64,000 nt of DNA from Nonomuraea jabiensis (GTDB lineage Bacteria > Actinomycetota > Actinomycetes > Streptosporangiales > Streptosporangiaceae), in assembly GCF_014204795.1 (NCBI RefSeq), contig NZ_JACHMB010000001.1:6522501-6586500 (forward strand), read 5' to 3'. A program made the position numbers and the translations under genes. The stretch's first letter is position 1. Each line of letters begins with the position of its first letter. Shown in pieces: positions 39,256 to 48,380 of this stretch. A model generated the notes under the pieces. It did not search any database. It was given only the letters and a program-made list of their open reading frames with translations, and was not told the origin of the DNA.

Positions 39256-39921
39256 GAGAAGGGGGAGGCGAGCGGGGCGCTGTTCGCGTACCTGCTCGGT
39301 CTGGTAGAGCGCAAGGAACGCGAGCCGGGGGACGACCTCATCAGCCGCCTGCTCACCGAGCGGGTCGCCACGGGCCAGCTCAGCCGCGAAGAAGCCGCCA
39401 TGAACGGCATGATCCTGCTGTTCGCCAGGCACGAGACCACGGCCAACATGATCGGCCTGGGCACCCTCGCCCTGCTGCAGAACCCGGATCAGGCCGCCCG
39501 GATCCGCGACACCGACGACCCCGCCGTGGTGGCGAACGCCGTCGAGGAACTGCTGCGTTATCTGTCCATCGCGCAGGACATGATCGTACGGGTGGCCACC
39601 GAGGACCTCACCATCGGCGGGCACCTCATCCGGGCCGGCGAAGCGGTGACCGTCAACCTGCCCGACGCCAACCGGGACACGGTGTTCCTCGACCAGCCCG
39701 ACACCGTGGACCTCGCCCGCAACACCCGCGGGCACCTGGCCTTCGGCTACGGCGTCCACCAGTGCCTCGGGCAGAACCTGGCACGGGTGGAACTGCAGGT
39801 CGCGCTGCCGGCATTGCTGCGCAGGCTACCGGGGCTGCGCCTGGCCGTGCCGCTGGAGGAGGTGAAGTTCCGGCACGACAAGTCCGCCTACGGCGTCCAC
39901 GAACTGCCGGTCGCCTGGTAA
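39229..39921 (+). pseudogene. Cytochrome P450, C-terminal half only
   Basis: 230 residues from the I helix onward. LISRLLTERVATGQLSREEA leads to the oxygen-binding motif as LLFARHETTANMI, where the usual AGHETT glycine is Arg. ExxR is present as EELLRY, and the heme-cysteine loop is FGYGVHQCLGQNLAR. Helices A-G (about 170 residues) that complete the substrate pocket are missing. Family text begins only near 39245; the ATG at 39229 lies in antisense TetR remains, so the apparent start is accidental. Even if translated it should not form a working monooxygenase. Confidence 0.85.
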
Positions 39922-40052
39922 GCGTCACCGCGTGCACGCAGGCGAGTAAGTCCCTATCGCCATCGGCTGCGGGTTACCGGCGGATCGACTCAGAGCATCT
40001 TCTGGTCCCGATACCGTCTCCTGAACGGTGCCCGGCCCATGCGGAGGCGGAC

Positions 40053-40661
40053 GTGTACATGCGTGAAAAGGAGAGCTACTACCTGGACGTCGTCGGCTAC
40101 TTCGACGAGACCATGTGCGTCACCTGGGTCGAAGGGCTCGATGTGGACGCGGTCGCCGTCGCCTTCGGCAGCGGGCCGGACACCGGGCGCAGATACGACG
40201 TCGTCGAAGCCGAGAACGAGGGCTTCGAGGCCCGGGAGATCGCGGGGTGGCCCTGCTCGGCGATCGCGGGCCGGCTCGGCGACTGGACCGTCGTCGTCGA
40301 ACCCACCTACGGCGACAAGGGCTCGTACCCGGAAACGCTCCGCGATCTGTCCGCCGGGGGGCGGGCGCTCAACGTGTTCTCGGGCGTGACCAGCCACAGA
40401 TTCGACTACTGGGTGGCGGGAGAGCGGGTGACCTCTTTGACGCTCAGGGAACTGAACGGCGCCGAGCCCTTTCACCGGGGTGGCGGCAGCCCGCACCTCC
40501 TCGACGAGGTGGTGAACGATTTCCACTCCGGCGAGGTCGTCGCGTTCCGGGCATTCGTGCTGGCACTGTGCGAGCACCTGGCTCAGGAGCGGCTCACCCA
40601 CGACTGGCTCTTCACCAAGCACCGCTGGCTGCTCTGGGAAGACCTCGACGACTGGTCCTGA
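40053..40661 (+). CDS. DUF6461-family protein
   Basis: A 202-residue protein with the pattern of DUF6461: YFDETMCVTWVEGLDVDAVAVAFG near the start, WPCSAIAGRLGDWTVVVEP in the middle and an acidic, Trp-rich end (FTKHRWLLWEDLDDWS). No signal or membrane segment. Function unknown; such proteins are common in actinomycetes as scattered paralogs, and roles in immunity networks have been suggested by their variable context (inference). GTG 40053 (5 bases after GGAGG) or ATG 40059 (11 bases) may be used. Confidence 0.75.
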   Translation: MYMREKESYYLDVVGYFDETMCVTWVEGLDVDAVAVAFGSGPDTGRRYDVVEAENEGFEAREIAGWPCSAIAGRLGDWTVVVEPTYGDKGSYPETLRDLSAGGRALNVFSGVTSHRFDYWVAGERVTSLTLRELNGAEPFHRGGGSPHLLDEVVNDFHSGEVVAFRAFVLALCEHLAQERLTHDWLFTKHRWLLWEDLDDWS

Positions 40662-40836
40662 TTCAGAGGGGGAGGACCGCCGATATGGCGGTCAGCTCGG
40701 CGCACGGCCGTGGACGGCGAGAAGACCCTCCTCGGCACCGTGTGCCCCGGCTGACTCCGCCGTCGGCTCAACACCCGTGGGACATTGTGGTGTCATGGCA
40801 AGTGCCCATCGCCGGCACCTAGATCGGGGAAGTGTC

Positions 40837-43197
40837 ATGTCTGCTGGGACAGGAGACGATGCCGACGTCGACGCCGGTGAGGAGTGCCGAAGCCTGGGAA
40901 CGCTTCTCCGGGCCTGGCGGAACCGGGCGCTGCTGACCCAGGACGAGCTCGCCGATCGGGCCGGAGTCAACGTCCGCACCATTCGCCGGCTCGAAAACGA
41001 TGCTGTGGATCGGCCCCGGAGCGCGTCGCTCCGGGCCCTGACCGAAGCCCTCGGGCTGGACCCGCGGGAACAGGAGGCGCTCGCCGCGGCAGCCCGGGCG
41101 GAGCTCGGGCCACCGGCGGAGGCGGACGGGTTCACGGGCCGGGAGCCTGAGCCGGCGGCATCCGCGATGACTGCTTCGCCCCCGCCACGGCAGCTGCCGG
41201 TCGGCGTGCCCGGGTTCGCGGGGCGTGCGGGTTCACTGGCGGAGCTGGACCGGCAGCTCGACGCGGGCGTGGGAGGGACGAGGATCTGCATCGTCTCCGG
41301 CACGGCCGGAGTCGGCAAGACGTCCCTGGCGCTGCACTGGGCCCACCGGGCACGTGGCCGGTTCAAGGACGGCGAGCTCTATGTGAACTTGCAGGGTTTC
41401 GGCCCGGCCAACGACGCGGCTGATCCGCAGGACGCGCTGACGGCCTTCCTGGAGGCCATGGGCGTGCCGCCGCAGCGGATCCCTGAGGATCTGCCGGCCC
41501 GGGCAGCGCTGTACCGGACGACGCTGGCGGACAAACGCGTCCTGGTCGTGCTCGACAACGCCCGTGACGTCGAGCAGGTGCGCTGGCTGCTGCCCGGCGG
41601 CCCTCACTGCAGCGTCATCGTCACCAGCCGCCGCCAGTTGAGCGGCCTGATCGCCGAGGAGGGAGCCGGGCTGATCACGCTGGACGTGCTCGCGCAGGCG
41701 GAGTCCCGTGAGCTGCTCGCCCACCGCCTCGGCCGGCGGAGGGTCGAGGCCGACCCGGACGCCACCGACGAGATCATCACCGCGTGCGCGCGGCTTCCCC
41801 TGGCCCTGGCGATCGCCGCGGGCCGGGCGGTCACGAGCCCTGCCATGCCGCTGAGCGCCCTGGCCGCGGACCTGCGCCGGGCCGGCGGTGATCTGGGCGG
41901 GCTGGCCACCACGGACTCGGCCACCAGTCTGCGGGTGGTGCTGGCCCGCTCCTACGACGTGCTGCCCGACGACGTGGCCCGCCTGTTCCGGTTGCTCGCC
42001 GTACATCCTGGACCGGACCTCACCGCGGCGGCGGCCGCCAGCCTGGCGGGCGTCGACCCGGCGCGGATCCGGCGGCTCCTCGACGTCCTGCTCGACGCGC
42101 ACCTGGTCACGGAGGTCACGCATGGCCGGTACGCCTGCCACGACCTGCTCCGTGCCTTCGCGCGAGAGCTCGCGGGCGAGACGGAGCAGCCGGCGCAGCG
42201 ACGTGCCGCGGCGCGCCGAGTGGTCGAACACTACCTGCACACCGCGTACGAGGCGGCGATACGGCTGTACGTGCCGGCCGAGTGGCTGGAAGCCCCCGAG
42301 CCTGCCTCCCCGGGCGTGCGAGCCGAGCACCCGGCGGAACACCGGCAGGCGCTGGCCTGGTTCCAGGCCGAGCACGCGGTCCTGACGGCGGTCCTGCGCC
42401 AGGCGATGGCCGACGGCCTGTACGCCCAGGTCGTCCAGTTGGTGTCGGCCTTCCAGTTCTGGCTGCTCCGGCGAGGTCACCGGCAGGAACTCCTCGATTG
42501 CCTGCACGTCGCGCTGGAAGCGGCCGTCCGCACGGGCGATCGGCGAGCGCAGGCGGCCGCGTACCGGTGGCTCGTCCCGCCGGCCGCCGAACGCGGGGAT
42601 CTCGAGCAGGCGTACGCGCTCTTCCGCCGGGGCCTCGCGCTCGCGCGCGAGGCGGGCGATCTGGCCGAGGAAGCATTCTCCCTCTTCGACATCGCCGTGG
42701 CCTGCGTCCATGGGGGACGCCTGGAGGAGGCCCTGCGGCATGCGCAGGCGGCCCTCGATCCTCTTCGCCGGGCTCGTCTGACCGCCACCGAAGCCTACGT
42801 CCTGAACCTGATCGGCTGGTGCCGGTGCGCGCTCGGCGACTACGAGCGAGCACTCCAGGCCGGCGAGAAGGCGCTGGCCATCGCCACCGAAGTGGGCGAT
42901 AAATCCGCCCAAGGTCATATCCTGGACACGCTGGGGGAGATCCACTATCACCGGGGCGATCTCCAGGACGCGATCGCGCACCACCGGCGTGCTCTCACCT
43001 CGTGCCGCGATCTCGGGCACCGCTACGACGAGGCCGAAATCCTGCTCCACCTCGGTGACTCGCTCCACGCCGCCGGTCGGCCCACGCAGGCGGTCGACTC
43101 GTGGCGCCTCTCGCTGGCCATCCTGGACGAACTGGGGCACCGCACCGCCGATGAGCTGCGGGCGAGGCTCAGCAGCCACGATCCCTCGCCCATCTGA
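40837..43197 (+). CDS. XRE-NB-ARC-TPR regulator (STAND ATPase)
   Basis: A 786-residue protein of the signal-transduction ATPase (STAND) class. Residues ~18-75 are an XRE helix-turn-helix (LGTLLRAWRNRALLTQDELADRAGVNVRTIRRLE). The NB-ARC ATPase has Walker A at ~154-162 (GTAGVGKTS), Walker B KRVLVVLDNARD and sensor VIVTSRRQL. The last ~300 residues are TPR repeats (YVLNLIGWCRCALGDYERALQAGEKAL is one). It is AfsR-like but has XRE in place of the SARP DNA-binding domain. It probably switches on ATP binding when the TPRs meet a ligand. The start is ATG 40837 with GGGGA; upstream frames lack homology. No operon partner is evident. Confidence 0.9.
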   Translation: MSAGTGDDADVDAGEECRSLGTLLRAWRNRALLTQDELADRAGVNVRTIRRLENDAVDRPRSASLRALTEALGLDPREQEALAAAARAELGPPAEADGFTGREPEPAASAMTASPPPRQLPVGVPGFAGRAGSLAELDRQLDAGVGGTRICIVSGTAGVGKTSLALHWAHRARGRFKDGELYVNLQGFGPANDAADPQDALTAFLEAMGVPPQRIPEDLPARAALYRTTLADKRVLVVLDNARDVEQVRWLLPGGPHCSVIVTSRRQLSGLIAEEGAGLITLDVLAQAESRELLAHRLGRRRVEADPDATDEIITACARLPLALAIAAGRAVTSPAMPLSALAADLRRAGGDLGGLATTDSATSLRVVLARSYDVLPDDVARLFRLLAVHPGPDLTAAAAASLAGVDPARIRRLLDVLLDAHLVTEVTHGRYACHDLLRAFARELAGETEQPAQRRAAARRVVEHYLHTAYEAAIRLYVPAEWLEAPEPASPGVRAEHPAEHRQALAWFQAEHAVLTAVLRQAMADGLYAQVVQLVSAFQFWLLRRGHRQELLDCLHVALEAAVRTGDRRAQAAAYRWLVPPAAERGDLEQAYALFRRGLALAREAGDLAEEAFSLFDIAVACVHGGRLEEALRHAQAALDPLRRARLTATEAYVLNLIGWCRCALGDYERALQAGEKALAIATEVGDKSAQGHILDTLGEIHYHRGDLQDAIAHHRRALTSCRDLGHRYDEAEILLHLGDSLHAAGRPTQAVDSWRLSLAILDELGHRTADELRARLSSHDPSPI

Positions 43198-43308
43198 TCA
43201 TGGCGGCCACGCGGTGGCCCGTAGGTGTTCGCGCGCCCGTTCCTCGAAAGTCGTGAGCGGGAGGCCGAAGGCCAGGGCGTACTGACACACCGAATCTCGA
43301 ACCTTCGG

Positions 43309-44958
43309 CTAGAGCGCGTCGGGGGGCGGAGGCGTCCTCCCGGTGGTGGCATCCTCATCGCCGGCGTGCTGGTCGCCGTGTCCGCTGTGCCCGTTGTCGG
43401 GGGCGTTCTCGTCCGTGCTGCCGGCCGGGGTGAAGGCGTTGAACGGGCTCGTCGCCGCAGGGATGACGATGGGCCAGGTGTCGGCGATCGACTCCAGCGG
43501 CTCGGTCAAGGCGTCCTGCTCCTGAGGGCCGAGAGCGGGGTCGGGTCGCCGGTTCTCCTGCTGGGAGGGTACGGGTGGAGCGCCGTCCTGCTCGCCGGGT
43601 GGGGTGGTGTCGAGGAGCACGGCAGCCTCGATGGCCTCCAGGAGTTCCCGTCTCCACACCGTGCTCTCGTCCGGCTCGGCGGTGCCGTGTCGCGGGACGA
43701 CCGGCACGGGCGGGCTCGGGGGAGCGTACCCGGCGGCGGCGGCGGCCGAGCGGGCACCGGCGCGGGTCTTGAGCACCACGAACACCGCGAACAGCGCCAC
43801 GACGGTGACCACGGCCGACGTGACCAGCACCGGAGTGGACAGGCTCGGCAGCGGGCCGCTGACCGAGGCCTGGAGGTGCGTGGGGAACGCCGTCGCGATC
43901 GAGGGGTCAGCCGCTTTCGGCGCGGCAGGGGTGCTCTCCTCGGGGAGCGGCTCGGCCGCGGAGGACGCGAGCGGCTCGCTCGAGGAGGGGGCGGTGGTCG
44001 GCGTGGGGGTGGCGGCCGGCTCGGACTGGGACTTGGCCGCCGCCTCCGTGGGGGAAGAGGTCGGCTCGGGTTCGGAAGAAGCGGCGGGCTCGGTCGGTTC
44101 GGCGGTGGTGGCGGTCGGCGAAGGAGTGGTTTCCGGAGCCGTCTGCGGCACCGATGCGCCGGCTGTGGACGTGGCCGAGGGCGTGCCGGAGGTCGGGGTC
44201 GCGCTGGCTGTGGGGGATGTCTCGGAGGCGGTTGGCGTTGGGGTGGCCGAGGGCGTGTCGGAGGTCGGGGTGACCGTGGGAGTTGGGGTGGCGGTCGGGG
44301 TGTCGGATGTCGGGGTTGGGGTGGCGGACTGAGGGTCGTCCTGGTTGTCGCCTGGAATCACAGGGTCAGCCGGCTGCCCCTGAGAGTACGAGCCGTCCGC
44401 AACACTCGTGCCCTGGCCGGCCGCGGTGTTCTGGCCCGGCTCGTCAGCCCCGCCCCGGCCGCCCGCCGGGGTCGCGTGGTCGTCGGCGGCCTGGGGCTTC
44501 TGGCCATGGGAGCTCTGGACTGCCTTGCCGCCGGACGGATGCTCTTGTCCCGTGTGATCGCCGGAGGGCTGGTGGGGTGTTTCGGACTTGGTCGCGTCCA
44601 GGTGGGTCTTGACCCGTTCCGGATAGCCGTACCCGACGACACTGCTCGTGCTGCGCTCTTTGCGCTCCACGACGCCGCCGTCGGTGTTGCCCTCGATCGT
44701 GAAGATCGTGTCGCCTTGGACCTTCGTCACGACGCCCACGTGGTCGATGCCGTCGACCTTGCCGGAGCCGCTCCAGTCAAAGAAGGCCAACGCGCCGGGC
44801 ACCGGAACCGTCCCCCATGCGTGCTGTCCTTTGAACCACTTCGCGTGTGCCACCGTCCACGCGAACTGGCCGATCCATGCCTGCGTGGTCGAGCCCTTGT
44901 CGGCATAGCCGAGCTGGCGCTGGAGCAGTTCGATGAACCTCTGTGTCTCTGGCGTCAT
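43309..44958 (-). CDS. CHAP-domain membrane protein lacking the catalytic cysteine
   Basis: A 549-residue protein: N-terminal CHAP-like domain (1-~112), a ~260-residue Ser/Thr/Pro/Glu stalk with TPTPTSDTP-type repeats, one membrane helix (~378-400, LVTSAVVTVVALFAVFVVLK), and a ~145-residue acidic tail. CHAP domains cut peptidoglycan with Cys-His-Asn/Glu. The His block IDHVGVVTKVQGDTIFTIEGN is present, but between LGYADKGS and WIGQFAWTVAHAKWF the usual ~45-residue segment with the catalytic Cys (WCDMFLSWAA-type) is missing, and the domain has no Cys at all. The frame is kept. There is no cleavable signal, so an N-out orientation is needed to expose the domain. ATG 44958 follows AGGAGG by 13 bases. 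Confidence 0.78.
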   Translation of the reverse strand: MTPETQRFIELLQRQLGYADKGSTTQAWIGQFAWTVAHAKWFKGQHAWGTVPVPGALAFFDWSGSGKVDGIDHVGVVTKVQGDTIFTIEGNTDGGVVERKERSTSSVVGYGYPERVKTHLDATKSETPHQPSGDHTGQEHPSGGKAVQSSHGQKPQAADDHATPAGGRGGADEPGQNTAAGQGTSVADGSYSQGQPADPVIPGDNQDDPQSATPTPTSDTPTATPTPTVTPTSDTPSATPTPTASETSPTASATPTSGTPSATSTAGASVPQTAPETTPSPTATTAEPTEPAASSEPEPTSSPTEAAAKSQSEPAATPTPTTAPSSSEPLASSAAEPLPEESTPAAPKAADPSIATAFPTHLQASVSGPLPSLSTPVLVTSAVVTVVALFAVFVVLKTRAGARSAAAAAGYAPPSPPVPVVPRHGTAEPDESTVWRRELLEAIEAAVLLDTTPPGEQDGAPPVPSQQENRRPDPALGPQEQDALTEPLESIADTWPIVIPAATSPFNAFTPAGSTDENAPDNGHSGHGDQHAGDEDATTGRTPPPPDAL

Positions 44959-45468
44959 GGAAGTGAGGGGACCTCCTGAATGAGGCCGGATATATCCACA
45001 TGGATCCTGACAAAATTGGTAATCGTGTGACCGATGTGAATAGACCGGAAGCCTGCGATAGAGCGAGGTTAGCTTGATGTTTCCGCAGGTCAAGCGCACC
45101 CCAAGGAGGGTTCAACGGTTCCGGCGAAGGTAAAGTCCCAGGTAGAAGGCAATGTCCGATGTATCCCCTTATAGGAGATATGCGGAAAGATCTACCTAAA
45201 TTGGCACCCGTACAGGCTCGATCGAGCCGAGGTCGGGCCCGTACGTCCCCGACCGGCTGCTGGAGCGGCGCCGACGGGCCGAGCAGGCAGCGTCGTGGCC
45301 TGCTGGGTGTCTCCATCCGCCGGGGTCGCGATCAGCGGGACGCTGGCATCGGTCCTGCAGTACTCTCTCAGCGTTTGATCTTGAGGTTAGGCGCGAGCTC
45401 CGGCTACGGCGGCGACGGCCGGCGGTCGAGTGCGCCCAAGGCTGGTCAGAACCTGGAGGAGAACAGGA
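44959..45468. other. Divergent intergenic region between CHAP protein and beta-helix protein
   Basis: 510 bases with no supported gene. 45000-45210 is relatively AT-rich and should contain both promoters. Open frames here are short and have no family text or ribosome binding sites. No clear palindrome or riboswitch was seen. GGAGGAG before ATG 45469 is the ribosome binding site of the rightward gene. Confidence 0.6.
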
Positions 45469-47454
45469 ATGCGAAGAACCTGGCCGGTGGCGCTGGTGGC
45501 CCTCGCCACAGTTGTCATGGGCGGCGCGACGCCGGCGAGTGGCGACGCGGTCGTTCAGGCACTCGATTCGACGACGGCAAAGGCAGCGGTCTGCGGCAGC
45601 TCGTCGCTGAACGGCCCGACCACGCCGCCCGCCGGCGCGGTCGTCGTCCCTGCGGGCGACAACAGCGGGGTGAACTTACGCCAGGCGAACACCACGTACT
45701 ACTTCGAGACCGGCACGCACACGCTGGGCACCGGCGAGTACGCCCAGATCAGGCCCGGCAACGGCGCGACGTTCATCGGCGCGCCCGGCGCGGTACTGAA
45801 CGGGCAGGGGCTGAACCGGTACGCGTTCAGTGAGCAGGCGACCGGCGTCACGATCCGGTACCTCACCATCACCGGGTTCGTCGCGCCCCACGATGAGGGT
45901 GTGGTCAACCACGACTCCGGCGACGGCTGGGTCGTGGAGCACAACACGATCCGCAACAACTCCGGCGCGGGGCTGATGGCCGGGGCCGCGAACAAGATCC
46001 GTGGCAACTGCTTGAAGGACAACGGGCAGTACGGCCTGAACGCGTACAAGGCAGGCAACACCATCACCGGCCTGGTCGTGGCGGACAACGAGTTCACCGG
46101 CAACAACACCCAGGACTGGGAGCACCAGATCCCTGGGTGCGGATGTACCGGTGGCATGAAGTTCTGGGCGGTGAACGGTGCCGACGTGACCGGCAACTGG
46201 GTCCACGGCAACCACGGGCCGGGGGTCTGGGCGGACACCAACAACAACGACTTCCTCATCGAGGGCAACCTCATCGAGGACAACGACTCGCTCGCGATCT
46301 TCTACGAGATCAGCTACAACGCCGTGATCCGGAACAACACCATCCGGGGCAACGCCTGGGCCTCCGGTGCCGAGCGGGCAGCGAAGGGCGACCCGTTCCC
46401 CGAAGCGGCGATCTACCTGTCCGAGGCGGACGGTGAGCCCCGCCTCAACGCGCGGACCAGCAAGATCGAGATCACCGGCAACCTGCTCCAGAACAACTGG
46501 GGCGGGATCACCGCGTGGGCGAACGCCGACCGGTTCTGCAACAGCCCGGCCTCGACGACCGGCGACTGCACGCTGATCGTCGGACCGACCAACACCTCAC
46601 AGTGCTCGGCTCCTGCCATCGCCAGCGAGCCGCTCTACACCAACTGCCGCTGGTGGACGAAGAACGTCGACATCCACCACAACACGTTCGCCTTCGACCC
46701 CAGTGCGGTCAACGGCGGCTGCCCGACGCAGTACTGCGGGCACATGGCCCTGCTGTCGAACTGGGGCACGTACCCTGACTGGTCGCCGTACAAGGGCGCC
46801 GTGATCCAGCAGTCGATCGTCCACGGGTCGAACAACTCCTGGCACGACAACACCTACACAGGACCGTGGCAGTTCAGGGTCACCGACATGGGCAATCGCA
46901 TCGTGGCCGGGCAGTGGGTCGGCCCCCAGTACGGCCAGGACGCCAGGAGCACATTCGACGGCGGCACGCCCGTCCCGCCGGCGATCGCCGAGCAGGACTT
47001 CGAGTCCGGCTCGACGGTCTCGCCCTACACTCCGTGGTACGGGTCCAGCCTGGCGCACCAGACCGGCGGCGCGCATGGTGGCACGGGCTCGCTGCAGATG
47101 ACCAGCAGCCAGGCGTCCGGCAGCGCGGTGGCGCTTGACAACTTCCCCGGATACAGCGGTGTGGTCGCCGGTACGAGCTACCAGGTGTCGCTGTGGTACC
47201 GGGAGGCCGTGGCGACCATGCCTGCCGTCACGTGGAATGTGCGGTGGCGCGACGAGTCCGGCACGGTGCTGCGTACCGACGCCATCTCCCTGGCTCGGAA
47301 GACCGCCTGGACCGAAGCAACCGGCACGTTCACCGCGCCCGCGGGCACGACCCGCGTCGACTGGACCTTTGTCTGGAACGCGAGCACCGCCGGACCCGCG
47401 TTCCAGATCGATGATGTGGCAATCCGCCCGGCGCAGCTCAAGCAGAAGGCCTGA
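45469..47454 (+). CDS. Secreted right-handed parallel beta-helix protein with C-terminal carbohydrate-binding-like domain
   Basis: A 661-residue exported protein. The signal peptide (RRTWPVALVALATVVMGGATPASG) ends near residue 25. Residues ~60-480 are a pectate-lyase-type beta-helix with repeated short turns such as VEHNTIRNNSGAGLMAG, VADNEFTGNNTQDW, IEGNLIEDNDSLAIFYE and IRNNTIRGNAW. The last ~150 residues (FESGSTVSPYTPWYGSS to FQIDDVAI) look like a CBM4/9-type jelly roll. Several Cys pairs in the helix suggest disulfides. Beta-helix proteins of this kind are polysaccharide lyases, epimerases or binding proteins; no diagnostic lyase motif was recognised. ATG 45469 follows GGAGGAG. Confidence 0.85.
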   Translation: MRRTWPVALVALATVVMGGATPASGDAVVQALDSTTAKAAVCGSSSLNGPTTPPAGAVVVPAGDNSGVNLRQANTTYYFETGTHTLGTGEYAQIRPGNGATFIGAPGAVLNGQGLNRYAFSEQATGVTIRYLTITGFVAPHDEGVVNHDSGDGWVVEHNTIRNNSGAGLMAGAANKIRGNCLKDNGQYGLNAYKAGNTITGLVVADNEFTGNNTQDWEHQIPGCGCTGGMKFWAVNGADVTGNWVHGNHGPGVWADTNNNDFLIEGNLIEDNDSLAIFYEISYNAVIRNNTIRGNAWASGAERAAKGDPFPEAAIYLSEADGEPRLNARTSKIEITGNLLQNNWGGITAWANADRFCNSPASTTGDCTLIVGPTNTSQCSAPAIASEPLYTNCRWWTKNVDIHHNTFAFDPSAVNGGCPTQYCGHMALLSNWGTYPDWSPYKGAVIQQSIVHGSNNSWHDNTYTGPWQFRVTDMGNRIVAGQWVGPQYGQDARSTFDGGTPVPPAIAEQDFESGSTVSPYTPWYGSSLAHQTGGAHGGTGSLQMTSSQASGSAVALDNFPGYSGVVAGTSYQVSLWYREAVATMPAVTWNVRWRDESGTVLRTDAISLARKTAWTEATGTFTAPAGTTRVDWTFVWNASTAGPAFQIDDVAIRPAQLKQKA

Positions 47455-47509
47455 AGAACCTGAGCCGGTGACGGCGCTCCGCCCGCCTTCCCGGCACGCC
47501 ACGCGCGAA

Positions 47510-47549
47510 AGAGCGGCTGCAACACGGAACCCCGTGTTGCAGCCGCTCT
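47510..47549. terminator. Bidirectional terminator between beta-helix and sigma-factor genes
   Basis: A perfect 18-bp stem (47510-47527 with 47532-47549) with an AACC loop, between convergent genes. It starts 55 bases after the beta-helix stop and ends 57 bases before the sigma-factor stop on the other strand. Confidence 0.92.
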
Positions 47550-47606
47550 GATGAGAGCCCCACAAGTCCGGCGATGAACGCCGGAGTCGGCGGTCAGGGC
47601 GGAGGA

Positions 47607-48380
47607 TCAGGCCGTCAACGCGGTGCGCAGCTTGGTGAGCACGGCACGCAGGATGCGCGAGACGTGCATCTGCGAGATCCCGAACTCCTGGGCGATCTCC
47701 GACTGGGTCATGTTGCCGTAGAAACGCATCAGCAGGATGTTCCGCTCCCGAGCCGGCAGGGCGTCGATGAGCGGCTTGATCGCCTGCGCGTCGACCAGGG
47801 TGTCGAGCGAATGGTCCTGCGCGGCCAGGAGGTCGCCCAGCTCGGCCGCATCCTCGTCGCCGCTGCCGACCGGCGCGTCCAGCGACAGCGCCGAGTAGGC
47901 GGTGGACGCCTCCATCGCCAGCAGCACGTCCTCCTCGGAGATGCCCAGCTTGGCGGACAGCTCGGCGACGGTCGGCGAGTGGCCGAGGACCTGCGTCAGC
48001 TCGGCCGTGGCCTTGTTGATCTCGATGCGGCGTTCCTGGTAGACGCGCGGCACCCGGACCGCCCAGGTGCGGTCGCGGAAGTGCCGCTTGACCTCGCCCA
48101 GGATGGTGACCATGGCGTAGCCCCTGAAATCGTGTCCGAGCGAGGGATCGTAGCCGTTGACGGCCTTCATCAGCCCCACGTAGGCGGCCTGGCGCAGGTC
48201 GTCCATGGACTCGCCGCGGTAGCGGTAGCGGCGGGTGATCTCGGTCACCAGCCCCTCGTGCATCTCCACCAGACGCTCGCGGATGCGCGCCGCGTCCAGG
48301 TGGGAGATGTTCGGGTCGGCCAGGCGGATCAGGAGGTCCTCGGCGGTGAGCTGGTCAGAGGTGATGGTCAGGACAGGCAC
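47607..48380 (-). CDS. RNA polymerase sigma factor, SigB/SigF type
   Basis: A 257-residue group-3 sigma factor. Region 2 (SMDDLRQAAYVGLMKAVNGYDP, FRGYAMVTILGEVKRHFRD) recruits core and melts the -10 element; region 3 includes LGHSPTVAELSAKLGISEEDVL; region 4 is the -35 HTH (NMTQSEIAQEFGISQMHVSRILR). This is the stress/sporulation class of Gram-positive bacteria, normally held by an anti-sigma factor, but none is encoded next to it. GTG 48380 with GGGAGAAG upstream gives the family N-terminus; the longer frame to 48536 would add unrelated residues. Confidence 0.9.
   Translation of the reverse strand: MPVLTITSDQLTAEDLLIRLADPNISHLDAARIRERLVEMHEGLVTEITRRYRYRGESMDDLRQAAYVGLMKAVNGYDPSLGHDFRGYAMVTILGEVKRHFRDRTWAVRVPRVYQERRIEINKATAELTQVLGHSPTVAELSAKLGISEEDVLLAMEASTAYSALSLDAPVGSGDEDAAELGDLLAAQDHSLDTLVDAQAIKPLIDALPARERNILLMRFYGNMTQSEIAQEFGISQMHVSRILRAVLTKLRTALTA

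Noticed and set aside
43282..43310. GGTTCGA-containing stem that looked like a tRNA T-arm
   Set aside because: Arms and loop lengths do not fit a tRNA and no acceptor or anticodon stem is present.
44120..44340. Repeated GGTCGGGGTG-like sequence considered as a CRISPR or satellite array
   Set aside because: It is codon repetition of Thr-Pro-Ser units in the CHAP protein stalk; unit spacing is irregular and there are no unique spacers.
43225..44979. Plus-strand Gly/Arg-rich open frame opposite the CHAP gene
   Set aside because: It is the complement of the Ser/Thr/Pro stalk codons and has no domain; the minus strand has the CHAP text, a membrane helix and a ribosome binding site.
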